Below are positions 43,923 to 54,040 of a stretch of 58,273 nucleotides of DNA, piece after piece. The stretch is from Polaromonas sp. YR568. GTDB lineage: Bacteria > Pseudomonadota > Gammaproteobacteria > Burkholderiales > Burkholderiaceae_C. The notes beneath the pieces are model-generated. The model ran no database searches. It had not been told where the DNA came from and saw only the letters and a list, made by a program, of their open reading frames with translations. Within the stretch, counting starts at the first letter, position 1, and every line of letters begins with the position of its first letter. The DNA lies in contig CAMCUN010000017.1 of assembly GCA_945878995.1 (NCBI GenBank), positions 1 to 58,273 on the forward strand, in the 5' to 3' direction. The translations under genes and the position numbers were made by a program.

Positions 43923-44705
43923 ATGACACTCAAACGGCTGCAAGACATGGGCGCCATCATCACCGGAGGCGCGGGCGTACTGGGGGCCGCCACCGCCCAG
44001 GCTTTTTTGGATGCAGGCGCACGCGTGGTGTTGGCCGACATCAACGAGGCGGCCCTGGCCCACACATCTTTGTCGCTGCGCGGCGCAGCCTCTGCGGTGG
44101 CGACCACGCGCTGCGATATCACCGAAGCCACAGACTGCGAGCGTTTGGTGGCATTTGCCGAGGCTTTTTTTGGGCGCTCTATTGATATTTTTGTGGCCAA
44201 TGCAGGCAGACCCTTTGCAGGTCCACTGGTGGATGCCAGCGCCCACAGCATCCGCCAAGTGATTGACACCAACGTGACCGGCAGTATTTTTTGTGCTCAA
44301 GCTGCCTTGCGCAGCCTCAAATCCAGCCCCAGGGCGAGTTTGTTGTTTACCGCCTCCTTGCAAAGCACCATGGGTCGCGCCGACCGCAGCGTTTACACCG
44401 CCAGCAAACATGCCATTGCCGGACTGGTGAAGTCGCTGGCTTTGGAGATGGGGCCACAAGGTGTGCGGGTCAATGGCATCGCCCCCACCCTGGTAGACAC
44501 GCCTTTTTTGCATCAAGCTTGTGAGCAAGCGGGCCTGGATGGAACAGCCGCTCTTGAGAAAGCGGCCCAAAGCCTGCCTTTAGGACACATCGTGGAGCCG
44601 CAAGATTTTGCCCATGCTGCAGTTTTTTTAGCCAGTCAGGAAGCCAGGTGCATCACTGGCCATTTGCTGATGCTGGACTGCGGCAGCAGTGCCGGTAAAT
44701 TTTGA
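43923..44705 (+). CDS. SDR-family oxidoreductase
   Basis: A 260-residue short-chain dehydrogenase. Motifs are AIITGGAGVLGAATA (cofactor), VANAGRPF, TASLQS and VYTASKHA (Tyr/Lys). The start at 43923 has AAAGGAT upstream; the longer frame adds 16 residues without support. It follows lysR by 127 bases and converges on the second Bug gene. It may oxidise a hydroxy intermediate of the adjacent acid pathways; the substrate is unknown. Confidence 0.88.
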   Translation: MTLKRLQDMGAIITGGAGVLGAATAQAFLDAGARVVLADINEAALAHTSLSLRGAASAVATTRCDITEATDCERLVAFAEAFFGRSIDIFVANAGRPFAGPLVDASAHSIRQVIDTNVTGSIFCAQAALRSLKSSPRASLLFTASLQSTMGRADRSVYTASKHAIAGLVKSLALEMGPQGVRVNGIAPTLVDTPFLHQACEQAGLDGTAALEKAAQSLPLGHIVEPQDFAHAAVFLASQEARCITGHLLMLDCGSSAGKF

Positions 44706-44749
44706 ATTCGGCAAATCCCAGCGGCTCAGCCGCTGAGCCGCGTGGCGAG

Positions 44750-45733
44750 TCACTGGTCGACTTTGAGCCCTGTTTTGGCCGCCAAGTTTTTGTATGTTTC
44801 GCGTTCGGTGGACAAATAAACCGCGAAGTCGGCTGAAGACATGCCACCAGGGACCACGCCCATGTCGTTAAGCCGCTTTTGAACCGACGGCTCCTTCAAG
44901 GCCGCAGACAGTTCCCGCTGCAGCAAGCTGACGATATCGCCAGGGGTTCCTCTAGGGGCCATCAGGCCTATCCATGCCGTCATGACATGGCCAGGTACGC
45001 CAGCTTCGACCATGGTGGAGGCCGCTGGCTTGAGGGCAAAACGCGAGGCCGAGGTCACGGCCAACAGGCGCAGATCCCCAGAGTCGATGAGCTTTTGCGG
45101 GGAGGGGTAGTTCTCAATCATGAAGTCAAACTGGCCGCTGACCAAGTCCACCATGGCGGGCGCTGCACCGCGGTAAGGCACATGGGTCACATTCACGCCA
45201 GCCAGGGACTTGAGCAACTCGCAATTGAGGTGACTGAAGGCCCCAATGCCTGAAGAGCCGCAAGTGATCTTGCCGGGCGAAGCCTTGGCCGCAGCGATCA
45301 CCTCTTGCACACTCTTATAAGGCGAATTTTTCCCGACGGTCATGCCGCCAGGACTGTCTGCGATCAGCGTGATGGGTAGGAAATCTTTTTCCGCGTCGTA
45401 GGGCACGGGCTTGGAACTGATGACGGGCATGATGGTCACCGGGCCCGGCGACCCAGCCAGCAAGGTGTAGCCATCTGGGCTGGCCTTGCTGGCTTGCGAT
45501 GCGCCAATGATGCCGCCTGCCCCAGTGAGGTTGTCCACCACAAAGTTCTGTCCCAGCCGCTTGGTCAGCTCGGCCGCAGCGATGCGGGTGAGCACATCGG
45601 TGGCACCCCCAGCGGCAAAAGGAACCACAATTCGAACGGGTTTGTTGGGGTATTTGTCTTGTGCGCTGGCTGGCAGCTGAGCTGCGCCTGCCCACAAGGC
45701 GGTGGCGGCCAGTGTGGTGATCAATTTCTTCAT
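44750..45733 (-). CDS. tripartite tricarboxylate transporter binding protein (Bug family)
   Basis: A 327-residue periplasmic binding protein. The signal peptide ends near PASAQ, followed by the Bug start YPNKPVRIVVPFAAGGATDV and VDNLTGAGGIIGAS. It is the last gene after the hydrolase, flavoprotein and SDR genes, separated from the SDR by 162 bases with a possible separate control site (45863-45877). It differs substantially from the Bug protein at 41777-42745, so the two probably bind different carboxylates. Confidence 0.92.
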   Translation of the reverse strand: MKKLITTLAATALWAGAAQLPASAQDKYPNKPVRIVVPFAAGGATDVLTRIAAAELTKRLGQNFVVDNLTGAGGIIGASQASKASPDGYTLLAGSPGPVTIMPVISSKPVPYDAEKDFLPITLIADSPGGMTVGKNSPYKSVQEVIAAAKASPGKITCGSSGIGAFSHLNCELLKSLAGVNVTHVPYRGAAPAMVDLVSGQFDFMIENYPSPQKLIDSGDLRLLAVTSASRFALKPAASTMVEAGVPGHVMTAWIGLMAPRGTPGDIVSLLQRELSAALKEPSVQKRLNDMGVVPGGMSSADFAVYLSTERETYKNLAAKTGLKVDQ

Positions 45734-45862
45734 TTTGTCTCCTGTAAATCAGTCAGAACAAGCTGCGGCAGACATCTTTTCACTGCGTCTTCAAACGCAC
45801 AGCAATCGGTTCAATTTATCAAGCTGAAGCAGCGCTTGCCAGTGGCTGCGCATGTTCTTTTG

Positions 45863-45877
45863 ATAAGCATTGCGTAT
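45863..45877. promoter_or_regulatory. candidate LysR-type binding site before the second Bug gene
   Basis: ATAAGCATTGCGTAT is an inverted repeat (ATA-n-GC-n3-GC-n-TAT) of LTTR T-N11-A type. It lies 130 bases upstream of the Bug start at 45733 and resembles the site next to lysR at 42877-42891. Confidence 0.38.
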
Positions 45878-45895
45878 GGCTGAAGCACCAAGGCC

Positions 45896-46660
45896 TCAGT
45901 CACTCCACATGCCGCCATTCACATCGAGCACCTCTCCGGTGATGAAGTCCGACTCCCGCTGGATCAAAAAGCCCACAGCCCGCACCACATCTTCAGCCGT
46001 GCCCATGCGCCCTCGTGGAATCAAAGCGCGCAAGGCAGCAGGGAAATCGGTGGTCATTTCGGTGGCGATGGGGCCTGGGGCCACCGCATTGACCGTGATG
46101 CCGTGGCAGGCCAGTTCGCGGGCCAAAAAGCCGGTCATGCTGTGAATCCCGGCCTTGGACACACCGTAGGCCACATTGCCTGCACGATGTTGCTCGTCCG
46201 GACTGATCCAAGGCCTGGCATTGCCCGAATTTTTACCCACCACAGAGCCCAAGTTAACGATGCGGCCAAAGCCCAATTCGCGCATGCCTGGGATGACGGC
46301 TTGAACCGCCAAAAAGCTGCCCTTGAGGTTGATGTCGATGACCCGGTCCCATTCCGCCTCGGCCAGGTCTTGGGCAGAGCCAAAGGAGACCACCCCCGCC
46401 ACGTTGACCAGGGTGTCCACCGGCCCCAGGCTTTGCCTGAGCGAGTCCACCAAGGCAAGCAACTGCGGCTTTGATCGCACATCCAGGGCCACAGGTTCAC
46501 CCTCCCAAGGCCGGTCCACGTCAAGCAAAGGTCGGCCGTGCAGGTCTGCGCCCACCGCGCGAGCGCCTTGCTCGCGCAAATGTCTGAGCACCGCTTGCCC
46601 AATCGCGCCACTCGAGCCGGTCACCAGGGCAATGCGGCCAGACAGTGCTGAGGCGGTCAT
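45896..46660 (-). CDS. SDR-family oxidoreductase
   Basis: A 254-residue short-chain dehydrogenase of the FabG-like type. Motifs are LVTGSSGAIGQAV, VNVAGVVSFGS, NLGSVVGKNS and VAYGVSKAG (Tyr/Lys), ending FITGEVLDVNGGMWSD. It overlaps the flavoprotein gene by four bases (ATGA). It is likely to oxidise or reduce the product of the TcuA-like flavoprotein; the substrate is not known. Confidence 0.9.
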   Translation of the reverse strand: MTASALSGRIALVTGSSGAIGQAVLRHLREQGARAVGADLHGRPLLDVDRPWEGEPVALDVRSKPQLLALVDSLRQSLGPVDTLVNVAGVVSFGSAQDLAEAEWDRVIDINLKGSFLAVQAVIPGMRELGFGRIVNLGSVVGKNSGNARPWISPDEQHRAGNVAYGVSKAGIHSMTGFLARELACHGITVNAVAPGPIATEMTTDFPAALRALIPRGRMGTAEDVVRAVGFLIQRESDFITGEVLDVNGGMWSD

Positions 46661-48114
46661 GCGGCCACCTTGCCAGCGCTGACATGCAAGCCTGCTTGCC
46701 GTCCGAACACCATGGCCTTGAGCACCGAGGTGGAGCCGGTGTAAGTGCCGTAGTACATGCCCACCGTTTCGCCGGCTGCATACAGGCCGGGAATGGGTTC
46801 GCCATTGGCATGGAGCACGCCACCATGGCCATTGACCTTCAAACCCCCAAAGGTAAATACATTGGCGGCCATGATGGGGTAGGCATGAAATGGGCCTTGC
46901 GCAATTGGACAGGCCCAGTTGGACTTGACAGGTTCCAGCCCGTGTGTGGCCACCGCGTCGAGCTCCAAAGGGCGCCAGTCTTGCCCACTGCAGGCCGCGT
47001 TGTAGTCGGCCACGGTCTGCATCAAAGCGTCAGCTGGGACGGCCATGGCCACCGCCAAAGCCTCTATGGTGTCAGCCACCAGGGGTGGTTTGTCGGTGCG
47101 CAAAGCCAGGCGGTAGTTGGGAATGCGTTGGTGGCGCGCATCCAGCACCACCCAGGCCATGCCGCCTGTTTGCTCAAAAATGCGCCGGGTGACAGACTCA
47201 TAATGCGCGTCCACCGTGCCGGGGGCCTCGTCGGTAAAGCGCTTTCCTTCTTTGTTGATCAAAATACCGTAAGGGAAGATGAACACTGAAGGCTCAGAAA
47301 CGCCAGACCTCGGGTCCACCGGCTCGGCATGGTAGCTGCCGAACTCGCCACAAGCCGCTGCCCCAATGTCCAGGGCCATGCGAATGCCTTCGCCCCGGTT
47401 GAAATAACCACCTTTGCAAATGGGCCGCAGGTACACCGAGCGCGGACCGATGTAACGCGTCATCATCTCGGTATTGCCCTGAAAGCCGCCACAGGCCAGC
47501 ACCACCGGTCCGTGGAATTGAAGCAAACCACTTCCTTGACGAGCGCGCAGACCCACCACCGCGCCACGGTCATTGAGCAAAAGTGACTCGGCGGTGGTTT
47601 GGTAGTGAAAGCTCACGCCCAAGGCCTGGGCGCGGGCTGCCAACACATTGACCAACGCCTCCCCGCCCCCAACAGGAAGCAAGCGCGGCTGCGATTTGGT
47701 CAAAAACTGTGTGGGCAAGAAGTCGAAACGGGCCCCCAGGCCACGCAGCCAGGCCACCGCATCGGGCGCTTGGCGAGCAAACAGCTCAATGAGCTGCGGG
47801 TCGGCCAAGCTCAAGCTGCGCACCAGGCCTTGCTCGCTGGGGTCGGCACTGCGCTCAATCAGGTCGGGGTCCATGGCGCCGCTGCCGTTTTCCGCCAGAT
47901 GCACCTCAAAGTCGTCACTCACCGCATCGGCGCTCTTCATGCGCAAATAGGCCTCGGTGTAGCGGCTTTGGCCGCCGCGATCGGCCTCGGGTGCGCGTTC
48001 TAAAACGGCCACCTTGAGGCCGCATTCGGCGGCACTGACAGCGGCTGACAGACCAGCGATGCCGCAGCCCGCCACCACCAAGTCAAAGCCAAGTTCGAGC
48101 GCTTGATCCGTCAT
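46657..48114 (-). CDS. TcuA-like FAD-dependent dehydrogenase
   Basis: A 485-residue flavoprotein of the fumarate reductase/succinate dehydrogenase family. The FAD-binding motif is VVAGCGIAGLSAAVSAAECG (residues 13-32), then ERAPEADRGGQSRYTEAYLR. The C-terminal GGLKVNGHGGVLHANGEPIP leads into LYAAGETVG. The pattern is closest to tricarballylate dehydrogenase TcuA, which oxidises a tricarboxylic acid to an aconitate. The partner TcuB is not in the window. With a Bug binding protein in the same operon, a di- or tricarboxylate substrate is plausible. Confidence 0.85.
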   Translation of the reverse strand: MTDQALELGFDLVVAGCGIAGLSAAVSAAECGLKVAVLERAPEADRGGQSRYTEAYLRMKSADAVSDDFEVHLAENGSGAMDPDLIERSADPSEQGLVRSLSLADPQLIELFARQAPDAVAWLRGLGARFDFLPTQFLTKSQPRLLPVGGGEALVNVLAARAQALGVSFHYQTTAESLLLNDRGAVVGLRARQGSGLLQFHGPVVLACGGFQGNTEMMTRYIGPRSVYLRPICKGGYFNRGEGIRMALDIGAAACGEFGSYHAEPVDPRSGVSEPSVFIFPYGILINKEGKRFTDEAPGTVDAHYESVTRRIFEQTGGMAWVVLDARHQRIPNYRLALRTDKPPLVADTIEALAVAMAVPADALMQTVADYNAACSGQDWRPLELDAVATHGLEPVKSNWACPIAQGPFHAYPIMAANVFTFGGLKVNGHGGVLHANGEPIPGLYAAGETVGMYYGTYTGSTSVLKAMVFGRQAGLHVSAGKVAA

Positions 48115-48122
48115 GGTGGACC

Positions 48123-48713
48123 TCAGCGGCGCTGGGCTGCATCAAGCACTTGCTGAGCCGTTCGGATCAGACCCAAGCGCGGAAAGACGAACTTGAGCGT
48201 GTTGGCATGCGCATCTGCCGACGGGCTGGCCATACCGTCGGACACAAAGACTTGGGCGTAGCCACGCTCATAGGCATCGCGTGCCGTCGACTCTACGCCC
48301 ACATGGGTGGAAATGCCCCCGAGCACAATGGTTTTGACACCGCGGCGGCGCAGCTGCAAGTCCAGCTCGGTGCCATAAAAAGCACCCCACTGGCGCTTGG
48401 TGATCTGAATGTCAGAGGCTTGTGCGCCCATCTCAGGCACCACGGTGGACCAATTGTCCGGGCGCACGCTGGCCGGTGGGTACCCGGCCTCGCAAGGCGG
48501 CATCAGACCATCGCGGCCATCACTGCGGTTGCCCACCGTGACCAGCACCACAGGCGCACCCGCTTGCCTGAATGCGTCGGCCAATTGGCGGCTGCGGGCG
48601 ATAACATCAGCACTGGGCTGGGGGTGCACGTCCAGCGCGACGATGCCGTGCTGCAGGTCAATCAACACCAAGGCGGTGCTGTTCATGTCTAAGGTGAGTT
48701 CAGAGGTGGTCAT
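48123..48713 (-). CDS. YecD-like isochorismatase-family hydrolase
   Basis: A 196-residue cysteine-hydrolase-superfamily protein. The N-terminal catalytic Asp is in LVLIDLQHGI and the Lys is in ITKRQWGAFY. The nucleophile position reads GISTHVGVESTARDAYERGY, with Gly instead of Cys. E. coli YecD and true isochorismatases also have Gly here, so this is a family trait rather than damage, but amidase chemistry through Cys is excluded. It is the first gene of the four-gene operon, eight bases before the flavoprotein gene. Confidence 0.86.
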   Translation of the reverse strand: MTTSELTLDMNSTALVLIDLQHGIVALDVHPQPSADVIARSRQLADAFRQAGAPVVLVTVGNRSDGRDGLMPPCEAGYPPASVRPDNWSTVVPEMGAQASDIQITKRQWGAFYGTELDLQLRRRGVKTIVLGGISTHVGVESTARDAYERGYAQVFVSDGMASPSADAHANTLKFVFPRLGLIRTAQQVLDAAQRR

Positions 48714-48786
48714 AGGAATAAGGGTCAGGGGTGAATCAATTCAGGTGCCAGAAAAATCAAGGTCATTCTAAGAACAATCTTTATTT

Positions 48787-48819
48787 TTTGTAGGCAAATC
48801 ATATGGATTGTCAACAATC
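48787..48819 (-). promoter_or_regulatory. promoter with GntR/FCD-type operator
   Basis: On the minus strand a perfect TTGACA (48814-48809) and TACAAA (48792-48787) are 16 bases apart, about 75 bases before the hydrolase gene. The -35 lies inside the perfect palindrome GATTGT-TG-ACAATC (48806-48819). TTGT-N2-ACAA sites are typical of FCD-type GntR regulators, none of which is encoded in this window. Confidence 0.5.
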
Positions 48820-48973
48820 AATGAGCCCGCGCATGAGCTGCCACTGCGCCCAAGCTCAGCTGAACCCACTCCTGCGAGGCCTCTTGCAACCCGGGGCCAG
48901 GCACATGTGCGGCGCAGCCGACTGAGCTTGCTCGCGCACCTCAGATCTGCGCCAACACAGCACGGGCCTTGAC

Positions 48974-49435
48974 TCAACCCAGCGGCAGCGCGGTCTTGTA
49001 CCTCACCTGTTTGAGCGCAAAGCTGGAGCGGATTTTTTCTACCATCTTCATGGGCGAGAGCTGCTCAATGATGAAGCGCTCCAGCGCGGCCATGTCGGGC
49101 AGGGCCACGCGGATCAGGTAGTCGGCGTCGCCCGTCATCAGGTAGCACTCCATCACCTCGTCGCGGGCGCAGACCAGGGCTTCAAACTCTTGCAGCGCGG
49201 CGCGGGTTTGTTGCTTCAAGCTGATGGAGATGAACACATTGAGGTGCAGGCCCAACTGCTGCGCGTCCAGCAAGGCCACCACTTGGCGGATCAGGCCTTG
49301 CTTTTCCAGCGCCTTGACGCGGGCCAGGCACGGCGAGGGCGACAGGCCCACGCGCTGGGCCAGGGCCACGTTGGACAGGCTGGCGTCGGTTTGGAGCTCG
49401 CGCAAAATGCGCAGGTCTATGGCGTCAAAGCTCAT
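48974..49435 (-). CDS. Lrp/AsnC-family transcriptional regulator
   Basis: A 153-residue regulator. The helix-turn-helix region reads FDAIDLRILRELQTDASLSN to PSPCLARVKALEKQGLI. The RAM domain shows CYLMTGDADYLIRVALPDM. The start at 49435 gives MSFDAIDL, the usual opening; the longer frame adds 21 residues with no support. It is divergent from the E1 gene and separated by 120 bases containing a palindrome. In Pseudomonas putida, MdeR, an Lrp-type protein, similarly controls an E1-like gene, mdeB. Confidence 0.9.
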   Translation of the reverse strand: MSFDAIDLRILRELQTDASLSNVALAQRVGLSPSPCLARVKALEKQGLIRQVVALLDAQQLGLHLNVFISISLKQQTRAALQEFEALVCARDEVMECYLMTGDADYLIRVALPDMAALERFIIEQLSPMKMVEKIRSSFALKQVRYKTALPLG

Positions 49436-49460
49436 TATGCTGATAAATTTATGTTTAAAA

Positions 49461-49471
49461 GCACATTGTGC
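49461..49471. promoter_or_regulatory. candidate operator between Lrp-type regulator and E1 gene
   Basis: GCACATTGTGC is a perfect 11 bp palindrome centred on one T, lying in an AT-rich part of the divergent gap. It is a plausible site for the Lrp-type regulator. Confidence 0.38.
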
Positions 49472-49555
49472 CGTTTTACAGGCCAAAAAGGCTTTCATTC
49501 AGCGGTAAATGCGGCGCCTCCTTGCCTAAAGTAAAGCCATTCTCAGGACACCCCC

Positions 49556-52255
<2,700 letters not shown>

Positions 52256-52294
52256 GAGACTGAGGCGAGGGCGCAAAACCCGGACCCCGCATCA

Positions 52295-52525
52295 CTCCCT
52301 CCCCCTCTGGGGGAGGGAGCAAAACAAGCCTCTCCGATTGACTCCCTCCCCCTCTGGGGGAGGGCCGGGGTGGGGGCATCGCGCAGCACCACCGTTTCCT
52401 CACGCGTGCCCCTCTCCCCAGCCCTCTCCCCAAAGGAGCGAGGGAGCAATACAAGCCTCCCCAATTTACTCCCTCCCCCTCTGGGGGAGGGCCGGGGTGG
52501 GGGCATCGCGTGGCACCACCATTTC
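52295..52525. repeat. GC-rich palindromic repeat array, about 127 bp period
   Basis: The core CTCCCTCCCCCTCTGGGGGA starts at 52295, 52342 and 52469. The first copy is a perfect 11-base-stem hairpin (52295-52319) 40 bases after the E1 stop and could end transcription, though it lacks a T-run. The later copies continue with the GTTTCCTCACGCGTG block shared with the other repeat sites. It separates the E1 gene from the convergent DUF2894 gene; no gene is seen from 52256 to 52599. Confidence 0.85.
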
Positions 52526-52599
52526 ATCAAGCGCACCACTGATCTCAAACCAAAAAACACGCCCAGGCATTCAAGCGCAGCAGGCTTTTTCACCAGCCA

Positions 52600-53337
52600 T
52601 CAGCCAGCCGACCGTCTGCGCTTGCTCACCTTGCCGCCTGTCACCACAGGCGGCGGCGCATCGCGCACGGCTTGTAGCCACTGCAGCGATTCCACATGCA
52701 GCAAAAAATGCCGCAGGTAGTCGGGCGAGAGTTCTTGCATGAGGTCCAGCGCTTGCAGCACCAGCGCGTGGGAGTTGAGCGGCCCGGCGTTGAGGGGTTT
52801 GCGTGTGCTGGCGCGGGCCAGTTGATCTTGCGAGCGGCCGCTGGTCCACACGCGCCTGAAGCGGCGCACGGCAGACAGCTCTTCGCGACCGGACACGGCC
52901 GCGGCGTCAGCCCCAGCGGCTTGTGCCTCGCGCAAGGTGGGTGAGGCTTGCGCCAGAGCGGCATTGAGTTGGGCCAGCGGCGCGCAGCCTAGCTCGCCCG
53001 TGGCCTGGGCGGCCAGGCGCTTAAGACTTGGCACATCGCCCACGGCCTGCAGGCTGCGCAGCTGGCGCCCCAAAGCCGGCTTGTGGGCGAGCAGCGGAGC
53101 GGCTTCGGTGGCCACCGCCTCGCGGGCATGTGCCAGGCGCTGCGCGTAGTCCGCCATGCCGCTGTGTAGCTTGCCCTGGAGCTGCTCACGCACAGCCGCG
53201 CCCTGCGCTTGCAGCCGCTGGGCCAAGGCTTCTAAGTAATGAAAGCGCGCTGGGTCTGCGCGCCAAGCACCCTCGCGCCGCCAGGCTTGCAGCTGCGACT
53301 GAGGGTCTGGCTGATCAAGCGGCAAAGGGCTGCTCAT
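52600..53337 (-). CDS. DUF2894-family protein
   Basis: A 245-residue cytoplasmic protein. The conserved C-terminal part reads LSAVRRFRRVWTSGRSQDQL, then LNSHALVLQALDLMQELSPD and YLRHFLLHVESLQWLQ, which I recognise as DUF2894. The N-terminal half is helical. It ends in a basic tail (KVSKRRRSAG). It is the last gene of the Zorya-like motor cluster, 37 bases after the OmpA-like gene. The function is unknown; a cytoplasmic partner of the motor tail is an inference from the conserved neighbourhood. Confidence 0.82.
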   Translation of the reverse strand: MSSPLPLDQPDPQSQLQAWRREGAWRADPARFHYLEALAQRLQAQGAAVREQLQGKLHSGMADYAQRLAHAREAVATEAAPLLAHKPALGRQLRSLQAVGDVPSLKRLAAQATGELGCAPLAQLNAALAQASPTLREAQAAGADAAAVSGREELSAVRRFRRVWTSGRSQDQLARASTRKPLNAGPLNSHALVLQALDLMQELSPDYLRHFLLHVESLQWLQAVRDAPPPVVTGGKVSKRRRSAG

Positions 53338-53374
53338 GGCTTGGCCAAAGAGGAATCTCGCAAGCGGCTGGCGC

Positions 53375-54040
53375 TCATGGCTTGGCCGCCATCCCCTGCG
53401 CTGGAGCCAGTGGCACGGGCGCCATTTCCACGCGGCGATTCAAGGCGCGGCCCTGGTCGTTGGTGTTGGCGGCCACGGGCTGCTCGGCGCCAAAGGCAGC
53501 GGCAAACACCTGGGCCGAGGGCATGCCTTCGGCAATGAGGGCGCGGGTGACGGTGAGCGCGCGCTGGGCCGACAGCTCCAGGTTGTCGTCATAACGGCGG
53601 TTTTTGGCCACCAGGGTTTTGTTGTCAGTAAAACCGCTGACCATGAGCATCTCGCCGCGCTCGCCCAGGTAGACCTTGAGCGGCTGCACCAGGGTCTTGA
53701 GCAGTTGCTGGCCTTCGGGGCGCAGTTCGTCAGAGTTGGGGGCAAACAGCACGCTGCCGCTGATGCCTATGCGGCCGTTGTTCAGCGTCACGCGGCCGCT
53801 GGCCAGCGGCACGGCCAGGGCTTGTTCAAGCGACAGTCGGCGCTGCTCTTCGGCCTGGCGCTTTTGCACCTCGGCCTGCAAGCTGCTGGCCAGCTCCACC
53901 TGCGTGAGCAGCACGCCCACCAGCACCAACACAAAAGCACCCAAAAGACCGGCCATGAGGTCGCCAAAAGCCGTCCACACGGGTGCTGAGGCTTCATCGC
54001 CGCTGTCATCGTGCCCATCGTGGCCGACAAACTCGCTCAT
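53375..54040 (-). CDS. ZorB/MotB-like OmpA-domain protein
   Basis: A 221-residue inner-membrane protein with one membrane helix and a periplasmic peptidoglycan-binding domain. The helix reads AFGDLMAGLLGAFVLVLVGV; Asp27 at its start matches the ion-carrying Asp of MotB and ZorB. The OmpA domain follows from about residue 90: VLFAPNSDELRPEGQQLL, MVSGFTDNKT and the closing NRRVEM. Its start overlaps the stop of the MotA-like gene by four bases, as expected for two subunits of one complex. It would anchor the channel to the cell wall. Confidence 0.87.
   Translation of the reverse strand: MSEFVGHDGHDDSGDEASAPVWTAFGDLMAGLLGAFVLVLVGVLLTQVELASSLQAEVQKRQAEEQRRLSLEQALAVPLASGRVTLNNGRIGISGSVLFAPNSDELRPEGQQLLKTLVQPLKVYLGERGEMLMVSGFTDNKTLVAKNRRYDDNLELSAQRALTVTRALIAEGMPSAQVFAAAFGAEQPVAANTNDQGRALNRRVEMAPVPLAPAQGMAAKP

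Noticed and set aside
48123..48713. Loss of the catalytic Cys in the isochorismatase-family protein as a sign of inactivation
   Set aside because: Gly at this place is normal for YecD-like and true isochorismatase members; the Asp and Lys are kept.
52295..52319. Intrinsic terminator after the E1 gene
   Set aside because: The stem is perfect but no T-run follows, and the same hairpin is part of a repeat found at many sites, so it is reported only as a repeat.
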